NCBI GenBank assembly: GCA_030159075.1
Contig: BROG01000025.1
Location: forward strand, 1,620,001 to 1,684,000
Direction: 5' to 3'
DNA length: 64,000 nt
From: Atrina japonica
Taxonomy: Eukaryota; Mollusca; Bivalvia; Pterioida; Pinnidae
In this document: in pieces, positions 1 through 64,000 of the stretch
Numbering within the stretch: the stretch's first letter is position 1
How the letters are laid out: each line of letters begins with the position of its first letter
Program-made: the position numbers and the translations under genes
Notes under the pieces: model-generated
Databases searched by the model: none
The model's input: only the letters and a program-made list of their open reading frames with translations
Told to the model about the DNA's origin: nothing

Positions 1-775
1 AAAACAGGATCTTTTCATTGCTATCTCAGCTGTGAATAACTTTTAAAACTGCTGTTATGTGGATCAGCATAAAAACAGCCTCTTCATGCTGATCAGCAGT
101 GAATAACTTTCTCTGCTGTTATTGTCCAGTATAAAACAGCATTTTCATGCTGATCAGCAGTGAATAACTTTCTCTGCTGTTATTGCCCAGTATAAAACAG
201 CCTCTTCATGCTGATCAGCAGTGAATAACTTTCTCTGCTGTTATTGCCCAGTTATTATAAAATAACTCTTCATGCTGATCAGCAGTAAACAACAATCTCA
301 GCTATTATTGCCCCATATGAAACAGCCTTTTCATGCTGATCAGCAGTGAATAACTTTCTCTGCTGTTATTGCCCAGTATAAAACAGCCTCTTCATGCTGA
401 TCAGCAGTGAATAACTATCTCTGCTGTTATTGCCCAGTATGAAACAGCATCTTCATGCTGATCAGCAGTGAATAACTTTCTCTGCTGTTATTGCCCAGTA
501 TGAAACAGCATCTTCATGCTGATCAGCAGTGAATAACTTTCTCTAAATAACTTTCTCAGCTGTTACTCTCCAGAATAAATAACACTCTTCATATTGATCG
601 ACAGTAAATAACTTTCCCTGTTGTTATTGCTCAGTTACTATAAAACAGCACTCTTCATACCAATCAACTGAAACTAATTTTCTCTGCTGTTATTGCCCAC
701 AGCAAAATGATCCATCATGCAAACCAGCAGTAACATTTATTTCCGCTGTTAACACCCAGTTTAAATCTGATGACA
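1..775. repeat. Tandem satellite, period about 61 bp
   Basis: About 12 copies of a unit centred on TGATCAGCAGTGAATAACTT with TGCTGTTATTGCCCAG. Anchor positions 91, 152 and 213 give a 61-bp period. Copies decay after about 540. It continues leftward beyond the window edge. Confidence 0.9.
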
Positions 776-2990
776 GACATTTACCAACAAAAGACCAACT
801 ATGATAACTTTACATTCTGAGATATAATATGACATCATTAAGCTGCCATTTGTATTTTAAATTCAAGGCATGCAAAAACTTCTCTCCAAAATTCATTGAA
901 CAAATCAACAAATTAATAAGATCTTACTGAATAATGTTTAGATTTCATTTGAACAACAAGTTAAAAGATTCTTTAAAGTATTACTGTTTAAATATTTATA
1001 AAAATGGTACTTTGATAAAGAAAGTATGGCATATTGTAGCTGTTAAGACAAGAGTTATATCCCCTTTCATAAATTCTGCTGAAGCTACAAATCCTGAAAA
1101 ATTAAAGTAAGCTCCATAAATTTAGTAGTTCTTTTTATCTAATTTTTGGGCCATAACAAAATAATTCATTTTAATGACAATTTTTTTTTTAAATATTGTA
1201 AAAAAAAAAAGATTAACTCAAAGGCAGAAACAGTAAAAATGGGCAAAGTCTTTAAAACCCAGGCAAAACCCATAGACAGATACAGTAAATTAGACCTCCT
1301 GTGGATAAAAATTTGTTGAAAGACCTTTCTATGTCAGAAGGATTTGTGCCCTATTCCATCGCATTTTGGTGTGATAAAATAGGTTCAGTTAATAAAAACA
1401 GCAAAACATGGGCAAAAATTTGTGAAATGCAAACCGTGTATAAAAACTGTACAACGTGGACAAGAGCTAGGGCAAAAAGTAAATTAGACAGATTTTTTAC
1501 TCTTTGTATGAATATTGTAAATTATATGTTTCTCCTCATTTCTAGAAATCAAACACTTTACACTCTGTTTGTATCATATTTAAAACTACACTTTCATACA
1601 AATGATTTTGTTTTAGGATCACATGGAGCAGCTTTCACTTAGGACCATTTTGATATGGGGTGATTTATTTATGGATGCCCTGTAAAATGTTCTAAAATAT
1701 TTGTGTATAACTGTGACAGAAAAAATGTTTTTTGTATATTTCTGTTAAGTAAATGGTTTGTTACGAGCCAATGAACAAGAAATGCTTTTATAAAACTTAA
1801 GCTTTATCATTAATAATTCTAAGAAAATGTGAAAATATCTCTTAAAGGGGCATTAAATGTGTTTCCCCCAAAAAAACTTAGTTTCTTTTTTCATTACTTT
1901 GACTGATGTACAATAACAAAAAAGACATACTCACAGGCATAAAAATTCTTATATCCCCATATATTTTATGAAAACTGCTTGAGAAACCCAGTTTGACAAT
2001 TATTTGTTTGCAAATGATTAATTTGAGATTACTACAGTAAAACCTGCTTCAGTGACCACCTGTGTCCTGGACCTGAACAGATTTTCACAAAATATATAGG
2101 AATTATGAAATCATTTTTTTTTAAAACATAGTTATTGCCCTTTTAACATATGTGGCAATGGTTATATGGTGTTCCTACTTGCTTGAATTAGTGGGATTAA
2201 CCCTTTAACTCTTTTTGGTAGAGCACCGGACTGTAGACCATGGGTCCCAGGTTCAAGTCCAAAGGCAACTATTAGCTTCTATGACATCATGGTTCATAAC
2301 AGCCAATGAAAAGGATTTTCTAAGCACTTTTTGATCACTTTCAATGGGTTTGTTTAAGCTATAAAGACCTTGCAAGTCCAAAAGAAACATTGACAGCAAA
2401 GTTCTACCACATTTCAATGGCAGTCCTCTAAATACTGCCTAGAGTTCCTCTACACACCAAAGAGATCAAGCAATACAGCATCACAAAAATGCTTTACTCA
2501 AACTGTATAATACTAGTTGAAGCATCCTGTGTGATGGAAATAATTTTTCCTTAATTAAAAAGTCTTTCTTTAGTGATGATTAAACAGGCAAGTAGTAAAA
2601 TTCAAGCACTCTGAGGAAATAAATCAAGCATTAAGATTTAAATTCAAAGGTATTTTTGGGTTTTTTTTTCAAGCACTTTTCAGGGACCAACTCTTTATTC
2701 AAGCACTTTTCAAGGTCTGTTGAACCCTGGACACATATTTTCTATTTTCAAACACAAAAGAACATATAAACACAAAATTACAAAGTAAATGTTTTAACAG
2801 TTCAATAAAAAAAATCATGTTTTTCTTTTTGTTTCACAAAGATGGTGGTAGGTATGTACTTTGATGATGAAAATATTCGGTAACCAAGTTACCAATCAGT
2901 TTTTGTTAGTAATAACCAATCCAAAACACACAACATTAATTTTCTAAAACAACAAGTGAACAGAGATAAGAATATGTCTATCAAACATAC
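776..2990. other. Non-coding stretch, 3' of the last identified ADAM exon
   Basis: AT-rich and without convincing exons. It holds a tRNA-like SINE fragment (about 2203-2265, with GGTAGAGCACCGGACTG and a GGTTCAAGTCC B-box-like sequence) and half a MITE end (about 2034-2075). Short open frames here show no recognisable domain or splice support. Confidence 0.5.
2203..2270 (+). repeat. tRNA-derived SINE head fragment
   Basis: It has an A-box-like GGTAGAGCACCGGACTG and a B-box-like GGTTCAAGTCC at tRNA spacing, but lacks a full cloverleaf and acceptor pairing. It is read as a SINE remnant rather than a tRNA gene. Confidence 0.55.
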
Positions 2991-55726
<52,736 letters not shown>

Positions 55727-56580
55727 CTGTAATTAAAAAATAAATAAATGTTTTACAAACAAAATGAAATGTAATACAATAAAAATCATGTAATACAATA
55801 GACAGGCCATAATCTGTTTAGCAACAGATGAACAGACTAAAGTCATGAATGTACTTGCATTAAAGGTCACCTCTGTATAAAGGACATCTGCCTATTAAAG
55901 CCAATCAAGCATAAATTTTTAGCACTTTTTCAGAGTAAAAATGTGAAAATAATGAAAAACTTATGTTCATTAATGAATAGCATATTAATGGCAGAATTTG
56001 TTCTCCGAGGGAACCAAACTTGTAATAGTCTTTCAAATGATTATTTATTGTAACACAGTCGTAGTACTGATTACAATGTTTTTTCTTTTCTTTTTTTCTT
56101 TCTTTCCTTCCTTCTGTACACATTTATATTTATAAAACATTTAATGATACAACTTTTCCTATGATACTACCTGTACCGTGTCATGTAACACAGCGATATG
56201 TACCTGTACTGTTAATATGTATGTTTGTATTTTCTTTATAACATTGATTTTGTTGATGAGAAATACACTGAACTTGATATTGATGTCTGTAACACCCACT
56301 TTTGCCTTTTCCCTTGAGTGGCCTTTATAGACAAGTTTGATTATAAGTAGTGTCATTAATGGTATAATTTAACCTCTCATCTCTGTCAACATTTCCCCCC
56401 CCCCCCCCCCCCCCCCCGCCAAGCCAAAAAAAAAAAAAAAAAAAAAGATTTGTTTGATGCAACCTGACTGATCGACCCAACTTAAAAATCCATGACTAAA
56501 AATTTTGTTATCAGTTTTTCCCATTTATTTTTTATATAAAAATCTGAAATATTGACTGACAGATATATACATATAAAATC
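55727..56580. other. Intron 5' of the first identified exon
   Basis: Holds a family-4-like MITE remnant (about 55860-56345) and adjoining homopolymers: C-run 56394-56417 and A-run 56427-56447. No signal-peptide exon was identified. Confidence 0.5.
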
Positions 56581-56582
56581 GA

Positions 56583-56752
56583 GGTCCCGTGTCACAGCAG
56601 GGGTTGGCACATTAAAGAACCCTCACTGCTCAATGGCCGTAAGCGCTGAGCATAGGCCAAAATTTAAAGCCCTTCACCGGCATTTGGTGACGTCTCCATA
56701 TGAGTGAAAGATTCTTGAGAGGTATGTTAAACAACATAAACAAACAACATAT
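56583..56752 (+). mobile_element. SINE (family A), 5'-truncated
   Basis: Begins at GGTCCCGTGTCACAGCAGGG and runs CTCAATGGCCGTAAGCGCTG, CGGCATTTGGTGACGTCTCC to TTAAACAACATAAACAAACAA, matching the 3' two-thirds of 57101-57385 and lacking the tRNA head. Confidence 0.88.
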
Positions 56753-57064
56753 CAAAACCAAAACCATTTTTTTCATTTTAAATAAGTCCACTAGTACTGA
56801 CTGACCCATTTTTAAATTCCTAGGTCCAGAACAATCAAACAAATAATTTTTCATTGTGGCCTCAATTTAAATTCAGCAAATTAATTTATTTACCCCGTAA
56901 AGACATACTTGGACTAATCTTAAGTCATTGATATGCAGAAGAGTCCATTGTTTTTCAGGTGTTGATAAGTTAAGAATTAGATGCAAAGGGTTTTTTTGGT
57001 TTTTTTTTTAATATTATGTGTATCAACTTTGACTGTTCAACTAAAAAATGTTTATTACTGCTCA

Positions 57065-57694
57065 TACAGTGAAATCTCTCTTGAGAGATCATCCACAAAA
57101 GAGCCGGCCTGGCTCAATCGGTAGCGCGCTCGACTCTGGATCGTGAGGTCGTGAGTTCGAGTCCCGCCGGCGACAGGTTGGTTTCCTGTCTTTCGGATGA
57201 GACAGTAAAAGCTGGAGGTCCCGTGTCACAGTAGATGTTGGCACGTTAAAGAACCCTACTGCTCAATGGCCGTAAGTGCCGAGCATAGCCAAACTTTGAA
57301 GCCCTTCACCGGCATTTGGTGACGTCTCCATATGAGTGAAATATTCTCGAGTGGGACGTTAAACAACAATAAACAAACAAACAAAATCATCCACTAAAAT
57401 GTGGTTTCTCATGACAGGTGGTTTCTCTAAAAAGAGATTTTATTTAAGAATCATTTAACCAAGTGGTTTTCAAAATGTGGTCTCTCAAGAGGCATCTCAA
57501 AAGAGGTTTTATACAAGGGATTATTTAACCAAGTGGTTTTTAGAATGCAAACTCTCAAGGCAGGTGATCTCTCAAAAAGAATTCATTTGAAGAATTATTT
57601 AATCAAGTGGTTTCCAGTATATATGTGGTCTCAGAAAATGGGCGGTCTGCCAATGCCATGTGAGCAGTCTTTCAAGACATGTTCTAATACTGTA
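57065..57694. mobile_element. Family-2 MITE split by a SINE
   Basis: Left end TACAGTGAAATCTCTCTTGA. After the SINE, repeated GTGGTCTCTCAAGA blocks and the right end CAAGACATGTTCTAATACTG + TA. The insertion point is marked by the SINE target-site duplication. Confidence 0.8.
57101..57385 (+). mobile_element. Full-length tRNA-derived SINE (family A)
   Basis: The head GCCGGCCTGGCTCAATCGGT + AGCGCGCTCGACTC and GAGTTCGAGTCCCGC show A and B boxes of an RNA polymerase III promoter. Body CGGCATTTGGTGACGTCTCC, tail GGGACGTTAAACAACAATAA + ACAAACAAAC. Flanking duplication ATCATCCAC(A/T)AAAA at 57088-57100 and 57386-57399. The acceptor stem lacks a clean tRNA fold, so it is not annotated as a tRNA gene. 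Confidence 0.93.
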
Positions 57695-57744
57695 CAATGG
57701 AAAAAACAAACTCACACAACTGCATTCACTTACTAATATACATG

Positions 57745-57926
57745 TACAGTAGAACCCGTCTTGAGAAACCACTGTCGTGAAAGACCACCTGTTTTTAGAG
57801 ACCACATTTTGAAAGTCATTCAGTTAAATATCTCTGTAAATAAAACTTCTTTTGAGAGACCACCTGCCTTGAGAGACCATGTTGAAGTGGCAGAAAAGGT
57901 GGTCTCTAAAGGTAGGTTCCACTGTA
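57745..57926. mobile_element. Family-2 MITE, complete
   Basis: 182 bp, ends TACAGTAGAACCCGTCTTGA and TAGGTTCCACTGTA, about 14-16-bp inverted repeats. Confidence 0.87.
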
Positions 57927-57988
57927 CTTTAATTCTGACATAATTTTAGTGAGTTTCACTGAGACTTTTAAGACATTAACCATTTGTT

Positions 57989-58304
57989 GTATTGTTGTTT
58001 AATGTCCCACTCAAGAATCTTTCACTCATATGAAGACGTCACCAATGCCAGTGAAGGGTTTCAAAGTTTGGTTATGCTATGAAGACGTCACCAATGCCAG
58101 TGAAAGGCTTCAAAGTTTGGTTATGCTCGGCACTTATGGCCATTGAGCAGTGTGGGTTCTTTAATGTAGCTGACACCTACTATAGACCTCAGTTTTTTGT
58201 GTTTTATCCGATGGACAGGAATCCGACCTGCTGCCGACTGGACTCGAACTCGCGACCTCACAATCAACAGTCAAGCACCCTACTGACTCAGCCAGGCCTA
58301 CTCT
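57989..58304 (-). mobile_element. Full-length SINE (family A), minus strand, with perfect target duplication
   Basis: Flanked by exact ATTAACCATTTGTT at 57975-57988 and 58305-58318. The minus strand reads from GGCCTGGCTGAGTCAGTAGG through GCGAGTTCGAGTCCAGTCGG to a TTAAACAACAAT tail. It contains a 49-bp tandem duplication (58030-58078, 58079-58127). Confidence 0.93.
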
Positions 58305-58318
58305 ATTAACCATTTGTT

Positions 58319-59600
58319 AATTTACATGTACATGTATATCAATGCTAATCAGACAATACAAGGTAAAGCTTAAATAAGCAAAAAACAAAACAAAAATTCA
58401 TTCTTGAAGTAAATTTAATTCTGACTCCTTTATAAAACAAAAAACTCTCTTCAGAAAACTGGGTTGCAGCGTAATCTGATACCAGAAATATTAAATGCAA
58501 AATTTGAGACATTGAATTTTTGTTATAAATGTTAATGTTGTTTTAGTTTATTTGCTGTTTTTGTTAGTTTTTTTTTTCTTTGTTTTTTTTTCAAGGGTTC
58601 CTTGTGGATTTCAACTTTTAAACTTATTTTGGTCTTGGGAGGACCATACTTTGAATAATGACAGAATGTCGTAAACAGACTTGATGTCCCATATACAAAT
58701 GTACATGTATTCAGAGGTTAACAGATCCCTTATTGTACAGGGTTTTTACAGTTGGGAATTTTTACATCCAAATGGTCCAAATTAGGGGGAAAAGGTAACT
58801 ATGGTTATTTTACTCATAACAATAAAGACACAAAAAAATTTTTTTTATTATTTAACTGACAACATGGATTTCATTTTGGAGACATGGAAGTTTTGATTGA
58901 GTGGTACACGAGTTCTTATTTGTTGGCGAACCGAATGTGAGCTGTACAATGTACATGTACAATGAACATACATTGTCACAATTGTCATTTCCGATATGTC
59001 GAAGGCATAAGGATAATAAAGAATCTGAATCTGAATCATTGTATTTGGGAAATTTTGCTCAAATTTTAGGAAAAAATTTTGAGACCACTTCATGATTAAG
59101 TCCATGAATTTCCAGTCTTTTTATTAATATTGAATCATAGTACCTTACCAATCAGACCACTTTGAGACAGTCAGTTACATGTAGGTGATCTTAATAGCCA
59201 GTTTCCAGTGTAGAAATTTTTGCATTGGGAATGAGGCCTTTTACCCGACCAACATGTTAATGATATAAATCCCTGTTATGTTCCAGTTTTATATAAAAAT
59301 ATGTACCTCAAGTGTTATTGAGTATATTTACTCCATTCTTATTTACATCAAAAAAAGATCATTTTGCATACACAAGATCATCCATACAAAAAATCAGAAG
59401 ACAGCAATTAGTTCAAATTCTATGTTCAAAGTGTCCAAAAACCACAAAACCAATTCTGAGATGCAAACCTACATACAAAATATCTACAATTTTACCAACC
59501 TAAAGATAAGGCCAAACTGATACCAATATTTTTATCAATGTTATTATTTGTAAAATAAACAAACAAATCAGGAGGATTAAGGAAAACAAAACATTACTGG
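58319..59600. other. Stretch without recognised features
   Basis: AT-rich; short open frames only, none with domain or splice support. Confidence 0.4.
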
Positions 59601-62200
59601 ACTCTGTACATACATGTATGTGTGACCAGGCCGGTGTTGCATTTCTTATGCGGTATTGCCAGCCTGGTGCACTGTCATTGAGGAATTAGCACAAATTTGG
59701 TAGGTTGAAGTAGACGCTGAAGTCCGAATCATGCGTTAACAGTTTTTATAATTCGTAAGAACAATCAAAAATCAGCAATAATAAAACAATATCCAGTGAA
59801 TAGTCATAAAATTTTAATAATCCAACAATGATCTGAATAGTAACTGGGCAATTAACGTATATACACCATACTGAGTCGAGTATTACCTAGAGGATTGAAA
59901 ACTCGTACTGAGGCAGTAGTGTAAAAATCCTTGCTATAAAGGAGACCTACAAACCATACTGACTATAGAACTGCAGTCATCAGTTCCTTATAAACATTAA
60001 CACATTACTGAATTTTCTTGTTCCTCAGAATAACTCAACTTGAGTGAGTTACTAATGACATGTATCTAATTTCTAAATCATTGAGTTCTCAGAAAGCAAC
60101 TCTAGTTTGAGTGAGTATGCTCTTGAGTGATCTTTGTCATTGCAGAATCAGAATTCCTCACAGACTTGTGAGTGAAAAGTCTGCTAATGACAAAAAGATA
60201 ATCTACACGTACACAGGTGGAGTTAAGCTTAGTGATAATGAGCAATTAAGTAATATAACTCATTAATTATGCAACTCAAGTGATATGCAGAGGGATTATC
60301 AGAATAATGAAAATGAATATGAACTAGAATTGATATGAAAATAGAATTTGTAAAAAATAAGAATTTGAAACAAGTTAAAATGATAAATTTTTGTGTGGAA
60401 AAATATTATGGGTTATGTGGGGGGTGGTCACTGAGCATAAATACTCCCCCTACTTTCAACCTAAAGATTCTCCTGAAAATCTTAGAAGAGGTGTGGAGTA
60501 AAGTAGGTCACAACCCTGATTTATATTTTATAACATCAACTACGACATCTGACAACAAAACCCATTTGATTTTCTTTTGAAGAAACATTCCGTCAACCTA
60601 TAGATGCAATGTTCATAAAATGCTGTAATATCTGACACTAGTACACAAAAGTATTCATCATTAGGATAAGAAATATTTAACGCTAATGTCATATCAAGGA
60701 TTTCAGCTATTGAAATACATTTATTTACACATTAAAACATATCAATTCAAGTCACCAGGATTACGAAAAACAATGTTATTCCTAAGAGTGGATGAATTTC
60801 CACATAATAAACTGAACTAAAAGTATGTAAGGGCCCTCTGAAAAAAAAATGTAGCATGTAATATGCTGAATCAAATAATGGACTGTCTATGAAAAACATT
60901 GTCTCATATCATAAAGTTCATAAAACTCATCCATTAAGTAACGAATATATGGAAAGTCTTACTGCGTAATGTCCAATTGAAAATACACGTACATGAAAAG
61001 GTTGTCCTTTGAATCTCTTGTCACTGAAAAGGACAAAAAAAAAAATCCTTTTGAGAAGTACGAATATGTGCTGTAATGCAGTTCTTGACAAATATAGCAT
61101 GTAAAAAGCTAGCAACATTACGCACTGAATACTGGCCTCCATATGACCTTAAATGAATCTATGAACACAAACACTTTGAAATAAAGTAAATGTTCTCTGT
61201 CCAATTTACGCACAGTATTATAAAATGCTCCGTGATAGAATAAATCCTTGGAGTTTCTTGAATGTACACCAATCACTTACACACGAATTATAACTCGATT
61301 GATTTGGTTTACGTAGAAAGTTTTTGTCTCTGTAACGGTATCACATCCTCTCTTATACTAGCAAGGTTTTTTAAGGTGGCCACCTTTATATTCACACAGG
61401 CCTGGAAATCGTGTCTTTTGGAATGGAATGATCAACATCAAATAGTTAGATGTACAGCTTATATTTTTACGTGTTGTTGAAAGATCATTATCAAATTGGT
61501 ATCAGCTAAACAAATGTACAACCGCACAAAATCAACATGAGAACACAAGGAAAATGCTACAAACATAATTTTGATACTGAAATAGTAGGCCTTGAAGTAT
61601 TTAAAACACACACTCTTTGAAGATGTGTGTACATATTGGATGCATAGGGTATATCAAGAAATAGTAGGTTACAATATCTTGTTAATATATTTGGGTAAAA
61701 AGTTACGCCGAGTATCGACCACATTTAGAGGAACTTAAGTTTGGGTGTAGTCACCCGCTTTGGTGACATGATTACACAGGTGTTTCTAAACTTTTCCAAG
61801 ACATATACACTATACAATGTTAGAATATTTCCCATATGGAAAATTATCAGTGTTATGAGAAAAAGAAAAAAAAATTTGTGTAATATTTTCATCACTATCT
61901 GAGAGAATGGTATTCTGTTTCTGTATCCTTCCGAATTGTTGACATGCGTGCGGATCCTTACACATTATGCTAGCACTACGGACAGCACACAGAAGTAAAT
62001 AACGATGCGTATCGAAATGTATGAATACAAGAAAACAAAAACAGAAAAATTAAAATTCATAAGTTATTATCCAAGTTTTTTAGAGATATTTGTATCTGGA
62101 TGAAATGATTTACATTTTTATAGAGATTGTATTTCTCATAAATAGCTAATAAACCACGGACCTTCAGAGATGTAATAACATGGTGGCGAAACTCTTGCTA
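59600..62200. other. Possible 3' LTR region of the retrotransposon; unresolved
   Basis: Composition changes relative to neighbours and the retrotransposon's 3' end must lie here or in the 62.2-63.0 kb stretch, since the element runs on the minus strand. I could not fix LTR borders (no second LTR in the window). No gene recognised; a minus-strand Met-hydrophobic frame at 61142-61077 is discussed under rejected items. Confidence 0.35.
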
Positions 62201-62208
62201 CACATGGG

Positions 62209-62960
62209 TTATAATGATGGCAGAACAGAGGTGGTTTTGTTCGGCCACCAAATAACACACATCATGACACTGGAATGTCTACAAGTCGTTGATCGATCCT
62301 GTTTGTGTTTGATTGCCTTTCCCTGATTTCTACACTGGTCTCTATATATCGTTTTCTTAATCTCTGAAAGGAAGATTTGAAGAGATGGCGAGGTACAGGC
62401 TGCAGGTTCGTAACAAACAACGTCTAGATCCCATTGGTCCATCATGTCCTGATAGTAGGGGAAGTGAAATAGTGTTTTCGTTCCTGTCATAAAGGCACAT
62501 GAAATTGTTTGATTCGTCTTGGTTCTGTGTAAATGCGTATGTACTCTGTTGTGAGGTGAAAAACTTATTTGTTTGTGAGGTCGCTATCCTTTTTTCTTTA
62601 GCAGTATACATGAATGCAATTTTTGATCCTTTAATTCTTGGAAGTTGATTTCCAACTTGCCATTAAGTTTGTGCTCGCCTTTGAATTTGACGTGATAAAT
62701 TGGTTTTCCTTGATATAGGCTATATTCTAGATTCTTTCTATCCTTGTCTATTTGGAATGTTGCTGTCCATTGGCAACGCTTTTGTTCAGTTTCTCTGCTA
62801 TTTTGCGTTCTGTACTGTCTACATTGGTTGTACACATGTGAAGATGCTGACTGTGACTTGAAGCTCAATTTTGCCGTCTATTTGAGATTATCAGACACGG
62901 ACCCTGAATGTCTTTGTACAATTGTGTAGAGGACATTTGTTTGAATTATTTTCAGTAAGT
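62209..62960 (-). pseudogene. Degraded unidentified coding-like region downstream of integrase
   Basis: Less AT-rich than its surroundings, with overlapping minus-strand open segments (62868-62584 with QWTATFQIDKDRKNLEYSLY; 62611-62357; 62490-62209 with YYQDMMDQWDLDVVCYEPAA). It lies directly 3' of the Gypsy-type integrase remnant in the same orientation, so it may be an additional ORF of the same element, broken by frameshifts. I do not recognise the protein family. Confidence 0.4.
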
Positions 62961-64000
62961 TTGCTCATCCCTCATCGTCCACGATCATTATTATCATCTT
63001 CCACATCGTTTCCATTCTTCAGAGATTGAGCATCACATCCTGATACTCTGGAAGAAAGTAATGTGGCCCCCCCCTGGTCCCCACCATACTGATACTAGGT
63101 TTATACTTCACTCTCATATCATGTCAGAGTCTCTTAAGGATTTTGCTGATACTCAAATCCTTTCTTAGTTTGCCATGTGTGATGTTGCCCTTGAATGTAT
63201 GACTTTAGTAGGGCTAACCCATTTCTGTGTGATTGGGTGATTCCTGTGGGATATGGGACTGCAGTAGAGCCATACTTTAGCGAACCTACATCCATGAATT
63301 CTGGTTTCTTTCTTACGCACGTTATCATGCTGTCCCTGCAACTTTTGTTGATGTCCGCAGGTCATATTGCCTAGCTGCAATTTCACGGGATGTTTGTAGT
63401 TAGTTTTGTAAACTCGCACAAACAAGATGTATCCGGGGGGTTGTGTGTGGTGGGGTGTGGGCACAGGTTGGACGATAAACACGATGGTTTTGGTGTCAGG
63501 GCAACATCAATATTTAGGGCGCATTTCCTGTCCAAAAAGTAGGTAGAAATGGTGAAAACTGTATTTGTAGACTGTGTTGCTGGGGTAGATTCTGTAGGCC
63601 ATTAGGACCGCTGGTATTATCGTTGTATCCCAGTCTGATTGTTTCCTTGTTGCAGTAACACGTAGTGTCTGACTGATGAAGGAATTTCATTCTTTCGCAA
63701 TGCAGCATTTTTTTGAGGTGTAGGCACTTGAGTAATGCCTTGTAACCTGGAAAAGTTCACAGAGAGCTTGTACTAACTTTGACATTAAAGTTTTGGCCCT
63801 CTGTCTGAATATCAAAGTTCTTCGCTTCCATATCTGGAGAATATTTCAGCAAATAGAACTCTGGCACCTTCTGGGCTTCCATAGACTTCAGTGGAAAGGC
63901 TTCACACCACTTGGATCAAGCTGTCAACTAACTACAGTAGGTAGCTATATTGTCTGGTGAAGGTTGTCAGTTCCAGAAATCCATATGCCAACTGCTGAAA
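62960..64000 (-). pseudogene. Decayed Ty3/Gypsy-type LTR retrotransposon pol (integrase) fragment
   Basis: Minus-strand segments in shifting frames resemble the integrase core and C-terminus of Ty3/Gypsy pol: AFPLKSMEAQKV, VLFAEIFSRYG, SDRG (second catalytic Asp), SKLVQALCELFQVTRHYSSA, CERMK (catalytic Glu region), SDWDTTIIPAVLMAYR, FHHFYLLFGQEMR, then KVWLYCSP. Frames change at least three times and stops interrupt it, so it is non-functional. Reverse transcriptase, gag and the 5' LTR would lie beyond the right edge. It is in the same orientation as the ADAM gene and may be upstream of it or within its first intron. Confidence 0.8.

Noticed and set aside
1301..1642. 113-codon plus-strand open frame
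   Set aside because: No domain, AT-rich composition, antisense to the gene and no splice or promoter support.
57101..57175. A true tRNA gene with A and B boxes
   Set aside because: It lacks a clean acceptor stem and is joined to a SINE body and tail with target duplication; the same goes for 34040 and 49965.
60927..61142. Minus-strand frame MEASIQCVMLLAFYMLYLSR as the missing ADAM signal-peptide exon
   Set aside because: Signal-like, but its plausible donor (TACGCA|GTAAGA at about 60964) ends in phase 0, while the next exon needs entry after one codon base. Kept only as a weak candidate.

Overview
The window is AT-rich, repeat-laden animal DNA. The repeat families are tRNA-derived SINEs with ...TTAAACAACAAACAAAC tails, MITEs built around ACAGTGGAACCTGTCTTGAGAGACC-type ends, and 'GTCAAGGTCACTAAGTCAAA' modules. 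Together with the protein similarity they suggest a lophotrochozoan, most likely a bivalve mollusc. This is inference; no species can be named from the sequence alone.

One gene dominates: an ADAM-family (reprolysin/disintegrin) metalloprotease on the minus strand, from about 55.7 kb down to 3.0 kb. I reconstructed 19 coding exons. Every exon has an AG acceptor and a GT donor, and the phases chain without a break, giving 18 exons per mRNA, 2,070 nt and about 690 residues. In order they encode a prodomain (55602-18349), a furin-type site across the 18349/17481 exon junction, a catalytic domain with HELGHNFGMDHD (17481 to about 9.8 kb), a disintegrin domain (9644-8167), a Cys-rich domain (6728-5643 and 4481-4407) and an EGF-like module (4407-2991). 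The signal-peptide exon and the transmembrane/cytoplasmic exons were not found.

The most interesting point is a pair of tandem, equal-length (85 bp) exons at 11663-11747 and 11534-11618. They encode alternative versions of the segment just before the zinc-binding helix and are separated by only 44 nt. Using both would shift the frame, so they look like mutually exclusive exons that swap part of the substrate-binding side of the protease. Two other exons have their splice donor copied into tandem repeats in the adjoining intron: 10 extra copies at 16090-16640 and one at 35410-35528.

By region: 1-0.8 kb is a 61-bp satellite. 3-20 kb is exon-dense with small MITEs and arrays. 22.1-24.6 kb is a MITE-derived tandem array. 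25.4-26.5 kb is an odd CT-rich stretch ending in (CT)98. 30.4-32.6 kb is a hairpin-forming 29-bp minisatellite. 35.7-55.6 kb is a single intron of about 20 kb holding microsatellites, minisatellites and SINEs. 56-58.3 kb is nested SINE/MITE insertions. About 62-64 kb is a decayed Ty3/Gypsy-type retrotransposon pol fragment on the minus strand, with the 5' part of the element lying outside the window.
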